A DNA stretch of 59,630 nucleotides. Source: UBA9647 sp049522195 (GTDB lineage: Bacteria; Bacteroidota; Ignavibacteria; UBA10030). The stretch covers positions 1 through 59,630 of the forward strand of contig JBEKOB010000015.1 of assembly GCA_049522195.1 (NCBI GenBank), given 5' to 3'. Numbering within the stretch: position 1 is the first letter of the stretch; every line of letters starts with the position of its first letter. Below are positions 8,548 through 16,472 of this stretch, one piece after another. The notes under the pieces are model-generated. The model was given only the letters and a program-made list of their open reading frames with translations. It searched no databases and had not been told where the DNA came from. A program made the translations under genes and the position numbers.

Positions 8548-10332
8548 ATGCCTGTTTTCAATACCGTCAACCTCCTCGACTATGTACTGATCACCCTGCA
8601 TTTTGTCGTCATCATCTGGGTCGGCATCTATGCGGCACGACAAAACAAAAACACGGAGGAGTATTTCAAAGGAGGCGGACAGATTCCGTGGGTTATCGCC
8701 GGGCTATCAAATTGGGTAGCGGGATACTCGGCGTTCATGTTTGTCGCGGCAGCGGGGTTCGCGTATTTGAACGGGATCGGTGCCGCACTTATTTTTACTT
8801 CTGCCCTCTGGGCGTACATTCTCGGTTATTTTGTTTTCGGCCGGCTCTGGCGGCGTGCACGGCTCGGATCTCCGCTTCGTTTCCTTACGCGCCGCTATTC
8901 TGCCTCGACCACGTACTTCTATTCCATCACCGCTATCATACCCAATATCGTCGGCATCGGTCAGGGGCTTTACATCTTGTGCATTTTCATTTCGACGGCA
9001 CTCGGGTTCAATGAGCGTATCTTCGATCTCGGCATTGTCACGCTCAGCGGCTTTCAGCTGTCGATCGTTCTTGTTGGAACAGTGATGGTGGTGTATTCTG
9101 TCATCGGCGGGCTTTGGGCGGCTGTTATCTCCGACTCGGTTCAGGCGATCATCGTCACGATCATGACCTTCATCATCTTTCCGGTTGCGTTCCTTTATCT
9201 GGGAGACGGACACGGGTTCATGACGGGCTTCAAACGGTTGCTCAGTGAAGCTCCGGACGGCTTTCTGCGGTTGAGCGGGGATACGGCAAAGCCGCTCTTT
9301 CTGCTCGCATATTTCATTAACGTTATGCTGGGATATAATGTGGGATGGGCGCTGGTTCAAAGGTACAGCAGTGTAGCCGACGAGCGCGACACGAAGAAAA
9401 TGGCTATTCTCTGTGCTGTCCTTTCGGTCGTTGGTCCTCTCCTCTGGATTCTCCCTGTGATGGCAGCGAGGATAATCTTTCCGGACATGGGGAGACTCTG
9501 GCCATCACTCGCTGTGCCCGCGGAGGCATCGTTCGTAAGTCTTGTGCTGATGCTCCTGCCGCATGGACTTATCGGGTTTGTCGTGTCTGCCATTCTTTCT
9601 GCAACCCTGGGACAGTCGGGCGATACCTTCAACTGGCTTTCCGCAACCGTGACGAGAGATATGTACGTTCCTCTGAGCAAACGGTGGTTTGATAAAACGC
9701 CCTCGGAGAAAAATCAGCTACGGGTTGCACGCGCATCGATGTTCATCGTCGGAGTACTTGGGATCTGGGTGGCGTTCTATATTCCGAAGTTCGGGGGCGC
9801 CTTTCAATTTGCACTGCAATTCTATTCCCTGACGGCCGCGTTTATGATGCCGGTCTTCCTCGGGCTTTTGTATAGACGCACTCCCTGGTGGTCCGGTATG
9901 GCATCGTGCAGCGCCGCAATCATCCTTGCGCTGACACTCATGGCGCTTGGCCTGTGGAGCGATCAGGCTTTTGCACGCAATATGCTGAGCGAATCACTTG
10001 CGGCAACGGTCGTCTTCTTCGGGTCGGCGTTCTGGTTCAATCCTGACGATCCCCACCATGCTGAACTGATCGCGCTTGAAAAGGACTTGCAGACACCCGC
10101 GTATCGGGATTCGGCTCGTCTCAAACCGGTCGGACTGGGGGCATATGTTCTGATTGGGAAAGTGTGCGTGCTCATGGGTATTATCATGGTCGCGTGCGTA
10201 TTCGTCCCGTCGACGCCCATTGCTTCATCGAGCCTCAATGTCGTTGCGGGAGTGCTGAGTTTGCTGTTGGGCATAGGCGTTCTCTACCTTATGAGAGGTC
10301 AGTCACAACCAACGAAGGGTTCCGGCCAATGA
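8548..10332 (+). CDS. sodium:solute symporter (SSS family), probable sugar uptake
   Basis: 594 residues with about 13-14 membrane helices. NTEEYFKGGGQIPWVIAGLSNWVAGYSAFMF (residues 34-64) is the characteristic first-helix region of SSS transporters, and TATLGQSGDTFNWLSATVTRD-like sequence (about 350-370) lies near the sodium site. Na+ gradient-driven uptake of sugars, inositol or similar solutes is typical. It begins 6 bp after the kinase, and its stop overlaps the start of the next gene (ATGA at 10329-10332). It is likely the importer for the operon's substrate, across the inner membrane. Confidence 0.88.
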   Translation: MPVFNTVNLLDYVLITLHFVVIIWVGIYAARQNKNTEEYFKGGGQIPWVIAGLSNWVAGYSAFMFVAAAGFAYLNGIGAALIFTSALWAYILGYFVFGRLWRRARLGSPLRFLTRRYSASTTYFYSITAIIPNIVGIGQGLYILCIFISTALGFNERIFDLGIVTLSGFQLSIVLVGTVMVVYSVIGGLWAAVISDSVQAIIVTIMTFIIFPVAFLYLGDGHGFMTGFKRLLSEAPDGFLRLSGDTAKPLFLLAYFINVMLGYNVGWALVQRYSSVADERDTKKMAILCAVLSVVGPLLWILPVMAARIIFPDMGRLWPSLAVPAEASFVSLVLMLLPHGLIGFVVSAILSATLGQSGDTFNWLSATVTRDMYVPLSKRWFDKTPSEKNQLRVARASMFIVGVLGIWVAFYIPKFGGAFQFALQFYSLTAAFMMPVFLGLLYRRTPWWSGMASCSAAIILALTLMALGLWSDQAFARNMLSESLAATVVFFGSAFWFNPDDPHHAELIALEKDLQTPAYRDSARLKPVGLGAYVLIGKVCVLMGIIMVACVFVPSTPIASSSLNVVAGVLSLLLGIGVLYLMRGQSQPTKGSGQ

Positions 10333-11264
10333 AACCGATTATTCGCATCAGCGCGGCTCAACTTGCGACAGTTATCGAAGGGGCGTCGTTTGAGGAAAAA
10401 CAGCGGAAGAACCTGGAGCAAATCCTTGAAATGGTAGAGCTTGCGGGGAAGCGAAAATCGGATCTTGTCCTCTTCGGTGAATACGCCAACTTGCACCATA
10501 GAACGTGGTCTGACAATAAGAAGGAATATGTTTCCGATCCAATCCCGGGGGCATTTACAAATGCAGTTGCCGAAAAAGCGCGCAAACTGAAGATGAATGT
10601 AGCACTGCCGATGTTCGGGACTCACAAGGGGGCGCTCTCGAGCTATGTGGTTCTTTTCGACAGGAGCGGTAAAATTGTTGGATGTTATCAGAAGTGCCAC
10701 CCGACGATACCCGAGCAGGGTATCGGGATCATGCCGGGGAACGATCTCACGGTGTATAAGCTCGATTGTGCGTCTATCGGCATTATGACATGTATGGACA
10801 TCGAGTATCCTGAGGTTGCCCAGGTGCTCATGCTCCGCGGGGCCGATCTGCTGCTCTTCCCACACGTGCAGGGGAGTTGGGGGGAAGTTGACTGGGAAAT
10901 CCGCTACCGCGCCCGGGCTGTTGATACAGGGCTACCGGTTGTATCAGCATGCTATGGTTATCCCGAAGGGGAGTGGATGCCGGGAAAGATGATTGGCCGG
11001 AGCAGCGTGATAGGCCGGGATGGTCTTGTCCTTGCCGACATAGGCCGAGGTATCGGTCTGTTGACCTGTGATCTGGACCTGAGCACCAAACGGATTACAT
11101 CATTCTATTTCAATGAGAAGTATGATCGTACCCTTGCGGTGATGGCATCACGGCGACCAGAGCTGTATGGTGATCTGGTTGAGGAAAAGGCGAAGAAAGG
11201 GGCGCTGAAGAGAATAAAGGAGGCAGCGCAATCGAAGAAGAAAAGCTCGAGAAGTAAAAAGTAA
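10329..11264 (+). CDS. carbon-nitrogen hydrolase (nitrilase superfamily)
   Basis: 311 residues with the complete Glu-Lys-Cys triad: E51 in FGEYAN, K122 in CYQKCHP, C155 in MTCMDIEYPE. It hydrolyses an amide, nitrile or carbamoyl bond in the cytoplasm; the substrate is unknown. A longer reading from upstream exists but overlaps the transporter. The ATG at 10329 overlaps the transporter stop as ATGA and gives a normal family N-terminus (IIRISAAQL). The tail (about 285-311) is Lys/Ser-rich. It is the last gene of the operon and faces ychF convergently 33 bp away. If the operon handles amino or N-acetyl sugars, a C-N hydrolase would fit, but this is inference. Confidence 0.88.
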   Translation: MKPIIRISAAQLATVIEGASFEEKQRKNLEQILEMVELAGKRKSDLVLFGEYANLHHRTWSDNKKEYVSDPIPGAFTNAVAEKARKLKMNVALPMFGTHKGALSSYVVLFDRSGKIVGCYQKCHPTIPEQGIGIMPGNDLTVYKLDCASIGIMTCMDIEYPEVAQVLMLRGADLLLFPHVQGSWGEVDWEIRYRARAVDTGLPVVSACYGYPEGEWMPGKMIGRSSVIGRDGLVLADIGRGIGLLTCDLDLSTKRITSFYFNEKYDRTLAVMASRRPELYGDLVEEKAKKGALKRIKEAAQSKKKSSRSKK

Positions 11265-11297
11265 GACGTCTAATCGACAATTCCGAGTGTATCGATG

Positions 11298-12395
11298 TTA
11301 CACGTTGAACCGTACAAACATCACATCTCCATCTTCTACAACATATTCCCGTCCATGAACATGAAGTAGTCCGGCTTCCCTGACCGCGTGTTCGGTTCCC
11401 AGGCGATCAAGGTCAGAATACTTCAGGATTTCTGCCCGAATGAATCCCTTCTCGAAATCGGTGTGAATGACCCCGGCCGCAGAAGCCGCCATTGTTCCCT
11501 TTCGAATCGTCCATGCGTGAAGCTCTTTGGGATTGACGGTGAAGAAGGTAATGAGTTGAAGAAGATCGTATCCCTCCCGGAGAAGCTGGCTTAACCCCGC
11601 TTCCTTTAGTACAAGCTCCTGCAAGAACGGACCGCGTTCTACTTCTGGCAGCTCGGCAATTTCTGCTTCAACCTCAGCGCTGATGAGAACGACCTTGGCC
11701 GATTCCTTCGCGGCGATATCACGCACTTGCTTGACATAATCGGCTTCAGTGGAAGCATGGTTCTCATGGACGTTGCAGATGTACATCACCGGCTTGTTCG
11801 TGAGCAGGTGCGAGTCGCGGAGCCAGAGGTTCTCGTCATCGTGTGTTGTGGTGAAATATCGGGCGAGGCGGCCGCCGGATAGATGGTCGCGGACGCGGAG
11901 ATAAAAAGCTGCTTCGTCTCGCGCTTTCTTGTCTCCTGACTTCGAGTGCTTTTCTGCTTCGGAATGTCGCCGGTCAATCGTCTCAATATCTTTCAGGATC
12001 AGCTCGGTCTCGACAATTTCAATATCACGCTTGGGATTGACTGAGCCATCGACGTGAATGACGTTGGGGTCGTCGAAACAACGGACAATGTGTGCAATGG
12101 AATCAACGGTGTGGATGTGGGAAAGAAACTGGTTACCAAGTCCTTCTCCGTTGCTGGCACCTCGGACGAGGCCTGCAATGTCGAGAAACTCCAAAGTGGT
12201 GGGAACCGTTTTTGCCGGCTTGTAGATTTCAGTGAGTCTGTCCAGTCGTTGATCGGGAACGACGACAACGCCAACGTTTGGATCGATCGTGCAGAAGGGA
12301 TAATTGGCGACCAATGCGCCCGCGGAGGTAATTGCGTTGAACAACGTCGATTTTCCGACGTTGGGAAGCCCAACTATGCCGCATGTGAAGCCCAT
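11298..12395 (-). CDS. ychF: redox-regulated ATPase YchF (Obg-family)
   Basis: 365 residues, the standard length. The Walker A motif GLPNVGKSTLFNAIT sits at residues 8-22, and DIAGLVRGASNGEGLGNQFL is the switch II region with the hydrophobic replacement typical of Obg-type HAS-GTPases. The C-terminal TGS-like domain includes AWTIRKGT and DFEKGFIRAEI. YchF binds ATP in preference to GTP and associates with the ribosome in translation and stress control. It is transcribed away from argC; the two share the 171-bp region 12396-12566. Confidence 0.96.
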   Translation of the reverse strand: MGFTCGIVGLPNVGKSTLFNAITSAGALVANYPFCTIDPNVGVVVVPDQRLDRLTEIYKPAKTVPTTLEFLDIAGLVRGASNGEGLGNQFLSHIHTVDSIAHIVRCFDDPNVIHVDGSVNPKRDIEIVETELILKDIETIDRRHSEAEKHSKSGDKKARDEAAFYLRVRDHLSGGRLARYFTTTHDDENLWLRDSHLLTNKPVMYICNVHENHASTEADYVKQVRDIAAKESAKVVLISAEVEAEIAELPEVERGPFLQELVLKEAGLSQLLREGYDLLQLITFFTVNPKELHAWTIRKGTMAASAAGVIHTDFEKGFIRAEILKYSDLDRLGTEHAVREAGLLHVHGREYVVEDGDVMFVRFNV

Positions 12396-12509
12396 GATCG
12401 GCTACACCTCTCTTCTTTTGTCTCAAAAGTGTGGATGTTTGACTGCCATATCATCCGTACTAATATAGTTCCAATCAGCATTAAAAAAGACCAACAAGTG
12501 ACAAAAGAC

Positions 12510-12544
12510 TTGCATATTTATGCACGCTGTCGTATATTTATCCA
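12510..12544 (+). promoter_or_regulatory. argC promoter overlapped by two ARG-box-like dyads
   Basis: TTGCAT (12510-12515) and TATATT (12533-12538) are separated by exactly 17 bp, a good -35/-10 pair. A perfect dyad TGCAT-ATTT-ATGCA covers 12511-12524, and a weaker copy of the same 5-4-5 layout, CGTAT-ATTT-ATCCA, covers 12531-12544. The centres are 20 bp apart, close to the 21 bp between paired ARG boxes in E. coli (TGAAT-4-ATTCA). The boxes would cover -35 and -10 respectively, so ArgR (encoded at 15711) could repress the operon directly. The leader before argC would be only about 20 nt, with AGGAG at 12559-12563. No binding data exist; this is read from sequence. Confidence 0.6.
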
Positions 12545-12566
12545 TCACACAAAAGGATAGGAGAAA

Positions 12567-13595
12567 GTGGCAACGACGATTTCTGCTTCAATTATTGGGG
12601 CTTCAGGATACTCCGGTGCAGAGTTGATGAAGATCCTGCTGCGACACAAGCAGGTGAAAATTGAAAAGCTCTTCGCGAACAGCTCCATCGGCAAACGGGT
12701 TACGGATCTCTACCCGTGGTTCGGCGGACGTGTGGATTCAGTCTACGAGCAATACTCTGTCGATGCAGCGTGCGCGAGCGACATTGTATTTGTTGCGCTG
12801 CCGTCAGGTGAAGCAATGAGTATGGTTCCGGACCTACTCGGGCGCGGTAAGAGAGTGATAGACCTTGGCGGCGATTTCAGATTCAAGGACGCTTCCCTGT
12901 ACGAAAAGTTCTACAACCATGAACATAAGGCAAAAAACATTCTGCATCAAGCGGTATTCGGCTTGCCTGAATGGAACCGTCAACAGATCAAATCGGCTTC
13001 TTTGATTGCCAATCCGGGATGCTATGCGACAAGCGCGATTCTGCCGCTGGCGCCGGTTCTAAAGGAAGGCATCGTCCAATCTCGCGGCATTTCCGTCAGC
13101 TCCCTGTCGGGAGTTTCCGGTGCCGGGCGCAGTGCAAGTGTTGATAATTCGTTTACCGAAGTCAATGAATCGGTAAAAGCATATAAAGTGGGGGTCCACC
13201 AGCACGCTCCCGAAATCAAGACAGCGCTCGAAGCAATCAGCGGCACCACGGTATCACTCACGTTCGTACCGCATCTGCTTCCCATTACCCGAGGCATCTA
13301 CACGAGCATCTATGCTCCGCTGGCGAAGGAAGTCACAACTGGTGACGTTCTTGCCGCGTATCGAAAATATTACATCAGCGAGCCGTTCATCCGGGTATCC
13401 GACACAGCGATACCTGAGATAAAGAACGTCAACTACACAAATTTTTTGGACATCGGATTTCGGATCCATGCCGACAACAATCAGCTTATTATCCTCTCGG
13501 TAATCGACAATCTTATCAAGGGAGCCGCCGGCCAGGCGGTTCAAAATATGAATCTCATGTTCGGGTTCAATGAGACGGAGGGACTTCTTTCGTGA
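12567..13595 (+). CDS. argC: N-acetyl-gamma-glutamyl-phosphate reductase
   Basis: Third step of arginine synthesis: NADPH-dependent reduction of N-acetylglutamyl phosphate to the semialdehyde. 342 residues. NADP-binding GASGYSGAEL is at residues 11-20, and the active-site cysteine C152 lies in NPGCYAT. VPHLLPITRGI contains the conserved late HxxP-type loop. The start is GTG at 12567 behind AGGAG (12559-12563). The stop overlaps the argJ start as GTGA, so translation is coupled. It is the first gene of argC-J-B-R-G. Confidence 0.96.
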   Translation: MATTISASIIGASGYSGAELMKILLRHKQVKIEKLFANSSIGKRVTDLYPWFGGRVDSVYEQYSVDAACASDIVFVALPSGEAMSMVPDLLGRGKRVIDLGGDFRFKDASLYEKFYNHEHKAKNILHQAVFGLPEWNRQQIKSASLIANPGCYATSAILPLAPVLKEGIVQSRGISVSSLSGVSGAGRSASVDNSFTEVNESVKAYKVGVHQHAPEIKTALEAISGTTVSLTFVPHLLPITRGIYTSIYAPLAKEVTTGDVLAAYRKYYISEPFIRVSDTAIPEIKNVNYTNFLDIGFRIHADNNQLIILSVIDNLIKGAAGQAVQNMNLMFGFNETEGLLS

Positions 13596-14809
13596 CAACA
13601 ATTTCAATGGATGAATGCAAGGGGGGTGTTACCGCTCCCAAAGGATTTCGTGCGGCAGGCATGTATTGCGGCATACGGAAGGTTAAGAAAGACATTGCAA
13701 TGATCGTATCCGACGTGCCTGCGACATCGGCCGGAGTCTTTACGCTGAACAAAACACAGGCAGCTTGCGTGCTGGTGGACAAGATCCAGCTCAAGCGATC
13801 GCCGGTGTGTTCAGCGGTGATCGTCAACAGCGGTAACGCGAACGCGTGCACCGGTGAACGCGGACTGAACGACACGTGGGACATGTTGAAAGCAACGGCA
13901 AAAGCGCTGAATGTGCCTGAAGAACACGTGATGATCTCTTCAACGGGTGTTATTGGCCAGTATATGCCGATGGACAAGGTCGTTCCGGCTATCACCGAAC
14001 TGGCAGCGAAACTAAGCACGGGTGGTAACAGCGATGCTGCTGAGGCGATTATGACTACAGATACTTTCCCAAAGGAAGCTGCGGTGCACTTCACGCTGGG
14101 TAAAAAGGTCGTAACAATCGGAGGCGTGGCAAAAGGATCGGGAATGATCGCCCCGAACATGGCAACCATGCTTGCATTTATCACCACCGATGTCGCCATG
14201 TCGCAGGAGTTGTTGTCGAAAGCGCTGCTCGCAGCAAACAATCGCTCCTTCAACCGCATTACGGTGGATGGCGATATGAGCACGAACGATATGGTGCTCG
14301 TCATGGCAAACGGGATGGCAGGGAACGCTCCGCTGGCGGAGAAGTCAGAAGAGTTCCAACTCTTCAGCGCAGCTCTGGAATATGTACTGATCAAGCTGGC
14401 CAAAATGATCGCGAAGGATGGCGAAGGTGCGACAAAGCTGATTGAGATTATGGTCAAAGGAGCGACGTCGGAAGAAGAGGCGGCTCAGGCAGCCCGAGCA
14501 GTTGCGAATTCAAACCTCGTCAAAACGGCAATCCATGGCGCCGATGCGAACTGGGGACGCATCTTGGCTGCCGTCGGCTACTCAGGCATTGATTTCAACC
14601 CGGACAATGTGGAGATCTCATTTGGCGAGCTTCCGGTGCTGAAGAAAAACTATGAGATCGTGCTGGATGAGGAGAAAGCAAAAGAGATACTCGTGAAGGA
14701 CTCAGTCATAATCGTCATCGATCTGAATCAAGGAAATCAAGTCGCCCGGTTCTGGACGTGCGACCTGACGAAGGAATATGTCCATATTAATGCGAGTTAC
14801 CGATCATGA
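13592..14809 (+). CDS. argJ: bifunctional glutamate N-acetyltransferase/ornithine acetyltransferase
   Basis: Transfers acetyl from N-acetylornithine to glutamate (cyclic pathway) and often also makes N-acetylglutamate from acetyl-CoA. 405 residues. KGSGMIAPNMATML (181-194) holds the self-cleavage site before T192, which becomes the nucleophile of the beta chain. The start GTG overlaps the argC stop, and the stop overlaps the argB ATG (ATGA). Since no argA is visible, ArgJ probably supplies both acetyl steps, but whether this copy is mono- or bifunctional cannot be read from sequence. Confidence 0.95.
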   Translation: MTTISMDECKGGVTAPKGFRAAGMYCGIRKVKKDIAMIVSDVPATSAGVFTLNKTQAACVLVDKIQLKRSPVCSAVIVNSGNANACTGERGLNDTWDMLKATAKALNVPEEHVMISSTGVIGQYMPMDKVVPAITELAAKLSTGGNSDAAEAIMTTDTFPKEAAVHFTLGKKVVTIGGVAKGSGMIAPNMATMLAFITTDVAMSQELLSKALLAANNRSFNRITVDGDMSTNDMVLVMANGMAGNAPLAEKSEEFQLFSAALEYVLIKLAKMIAKDGEGATKLIEIMVKGATSEEEAAQAARAVANSNLVKTAIHGADANWGRILAAVGYSGIDFNPDNVEISFGELPVLKKNYEIVLDEEKAKEILVKDSVIIVIDLNQGNQVARFWTCDLTKEYVHINASYRS

Positions 14810-15657
14810 TTGACGCCACTCGAAAAGAGGAAGTGCTGATCGAAGCGCTGCCGTATATACAAACGTACGAAGGCAAGACGTTTGTGATCAAATACGGCGG
14901 GGCAGTGATGACAGATGAGAAGCTGAAGCAGACGTTCGCCAAGGATGTTACGATCCTTCGCAAAATCGGCGTCAATATCATCATTGTCCACGGAGGTGGC
15001 AAAGAAATAACGCAGACGGCGAGCGCACTCGGGGTCGATACCACCTTCGTTGACGGTCAGCGCTTTACCGATGAGAAGATGATCGAGGTCGTACTCATGG
15101 TGCTTGCCGGCCTGGTCAACAAGGAGATTGTGAACCTGATCAACACGAACGGGGGGAATGCCATTGGGCTTTGCGGTGTGGATAACATGTTGCTGAAGGC
15201 GCGCAAACTGGTGACAAACGGAACGGACCTTGGACTTGTTGGGGAGATTACGAATGTGAACCTTCCATTCCTTGGGCTGTTGCTGCAGAACGGGATGATG
15301 CCCGTGATCGCGCCGATCGGCATGGGAGAGAACGGGCAGTTGTTCAACATCAATGCGGATCTTGCCGCTGGAGCTGTGGCGACAGCATTGAAAGCGGAAA
15401 AACTTGTCTATCTGAGTGACACAGAAGGGATTCTGGTAAAAGAGAAGCTCGTTTCAACGATGACCAAGTCGGAGGCAACCAAGTTCATTCAGGAAGGTGC
15501 GATCTTCGGTGGCATGATTCCGAAGGTTACCTCGGCGTTCGACACGCTGGATGCCGGTGTGAACAAAGTCCATATCATCGACGGCCGTATCAAACATTCG
15601 CTGCTGCTGGAAATTTTCACGGATGAAGGGATCGGCACGCAGATGGTACATGAGTAG
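14806..15657 (+). CDS. argB: acetylglutamate kinase
   Basis: ATP-dependent phosphorylation of N-acetylglutamate, usually the feedback-controlled step. 283 residues. FVIKYGGAVM (25-34) and IIVHGGGKEI (59-68) are the phosphate-binding glycine loops of the amino-acid kinase fold, and FNINADLAAGAVA is the substrate/ATP region. The N-terminal extension with EALPYIQTYEGK resembles the helix that makes the arginine-sensitive hexamer, so arginine inhibition is likely. The start overlaps argJ by 4 bp. Confidence 0.95.
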   Translation: MIDATRKEEVLIEALPYIQTYEGKTFVIKYGGAVMTDEKLKQTFAKDVTILRKIGVNIIIVHGGGKEITQTASALGVDTTFVDGQRFTDEKMIEVVLMVLAGLVNKEIVNLINTNGGNAIGLCGVDNMLLKARKLVTNGTDLGLVGEITNVNLPFLGLLLQNGMMPVIAPIGMGENGQLFNINADLAAGAVATALKAEKLVYLSDTEGILVKEKLVSTMTKSEATKFIQEGAIFGGMIPKVTSAFDTLDAGVNKVHIIDGRIKHSLLLEIFTDEGIGTQMVHE

Positions 15658-15710
15658 AGAATGTATTCACGAGAACACTCTGAGATGTCCGATATCGATC
15701 AAGAGGACCT

Positions 15711-16172
15711 ATGAATAAACAACGAAGACATTTCGCGATCAAACAGATCATAACTCAACAGATAATTTCGAACCAGGACGAGTTGTGCCAGGCACTGGAA
15801 AAGGCTGGTTTTACGGTAACGCAAGCAACCCTATCGCGCGACATGAAGGAGCTTGGCATCGCGCGTGTCCATAGCGCAGACCGGGTCCGTTACATACTCA
15901 ACATCGAAAGCGAAGAGCGCAGGCTCGTGCCGCTCATCGGGTATGAAATCGAGAGCATCGATTCCAACGAGACCATGATTGTCATCAAGACGCTGCCGGG
16001 TCGGGCGCAAGGGGTTGCAGAGATCATCGATAGCATGCATCACCCTGCAATCCTCGGGACGCTTGCGGGGGACAATACAATCTTTGTTACACCCGCATCA
16101 GTCGCGAAGATTGAGGAGACGCTCGAACTAGTCAAGGGTTTTACCACGTCGAAGAAACTGGAAGTCGCGTAG
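15711..16172 (+). CDS. argR: arginine repressor ArgR
   Basis: 153 residues. The N-terminal winged helix includes ISNQDELCQALEKAGFTVTQ, followed by the recognition helix with TLSRDMKELGI. The C-terminal domain has LPGRAQGVAEIIDSM and GTLAGDNTIFV, the arginine-binding trimer interface of ArgR/AhrC. When arginine is high it would bind operator dyads such as those at 12511-12544. It lies 53 bp after argB, before argG, so it is probably under its own control. The AGGA at 15704-15707 is the ribosome-binding site. Confidence 0.93.
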   Translation: MNKQRRHFAIKQIITQQIISNQDELCQALEKAGFTVTQATLSRDMKELGIARVHSADRVRYILNIESEERRLVPLIGYEIESIDSNETMIVIKTLPGRAQGVAEIIDSMHHPAILGTLAGDNTIFVTPASVAKIEETLELVKGFTTSKKLEVA

Positions 16173-16186
16173 AGATGAATTATGTT

Positions 16187-16391
16187 TAGAGCCCATCTCA
16201 AAAATCCCAGCAAAGAATGGGTCGGGCGAGTGCTCAAGATGAGAAGCGTGTCACAGAGAGACACAGAGTGAGCACAGAGATACACAGAGGGATCTTCTCT
16301 GTGGCACTCTGTGATTCTCCGTGGAACTCAGTGTAATTATAGAAGCATCACGCAGGGCGAGTATTCATCTCTATATTTGAGATGGCTTCTA
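16187..16391. repeat. MITE-like inverted-repeat element with internal decamer arrays
   Basis: The ends form an imperfect terminal inverted repeat: 16187-16205 (TAGAGCCCATCTCA...) against the complement of 16373-16391 (TAGAAGCCATCTCA...), 16 of 19 positions equal. Inside, four CACAGAG-headed units of 10-11 nt run from 16252 to 16292, and four exact 10-nt units with a (T/A)CTC-GTG core run from 16296 to 16335; the second set is the inverse complement of the first, so the centre folds into a long hairpin. There is no coding capacity. It fills the argR-argG gap of 300 bp together with the hairpin at 16407-16444. It resembles a non-autonomous mobile element or a REP-type hairpin; no transposase is nearby. 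Confidence 0.6.
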
Positions 16392-16406
16392 GTGTGTAAC
16401 AAGAAA

Positions 16407-16444
16407 AACAACCGAGCTCCGTCAGGAGCGATATGAAACTGTAG
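16407..16444. repeat. short hairpin-containing sequence, probable dispersed repeat
   Basis: GCTCC-GTCA-GGAGC (16416-16429) forms a small hairpin, followed by GATATGAAACTGTAG. I recall similar GCTCC/GGAGC sequences as dispersed repeats in genomes of this group, but this window has only the one copy. It lies between the MITE-like element and argG; it could also be part of the argG leader. Confidence 0.3.
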
Positions 16445-16472
16445 TTCTACCCAACCACGTTTTACGAAGGAC

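Noticed and set aside
8707..9360. 217-codon open frame on the minus strand inside the symporter gene.
   Set aside because: It has low-complexity charged composition (many His, Arg, Asp, Glu) as expected for the complement of a membrane protein, and the plus-strand gene is clear.
16392..16472. Second ARG box in front of argG.
   Set aside because: No TGCAT-4-ATGCA or TGAAT-4-ATTCA dyad was found; the stretch is better explained by repeats.
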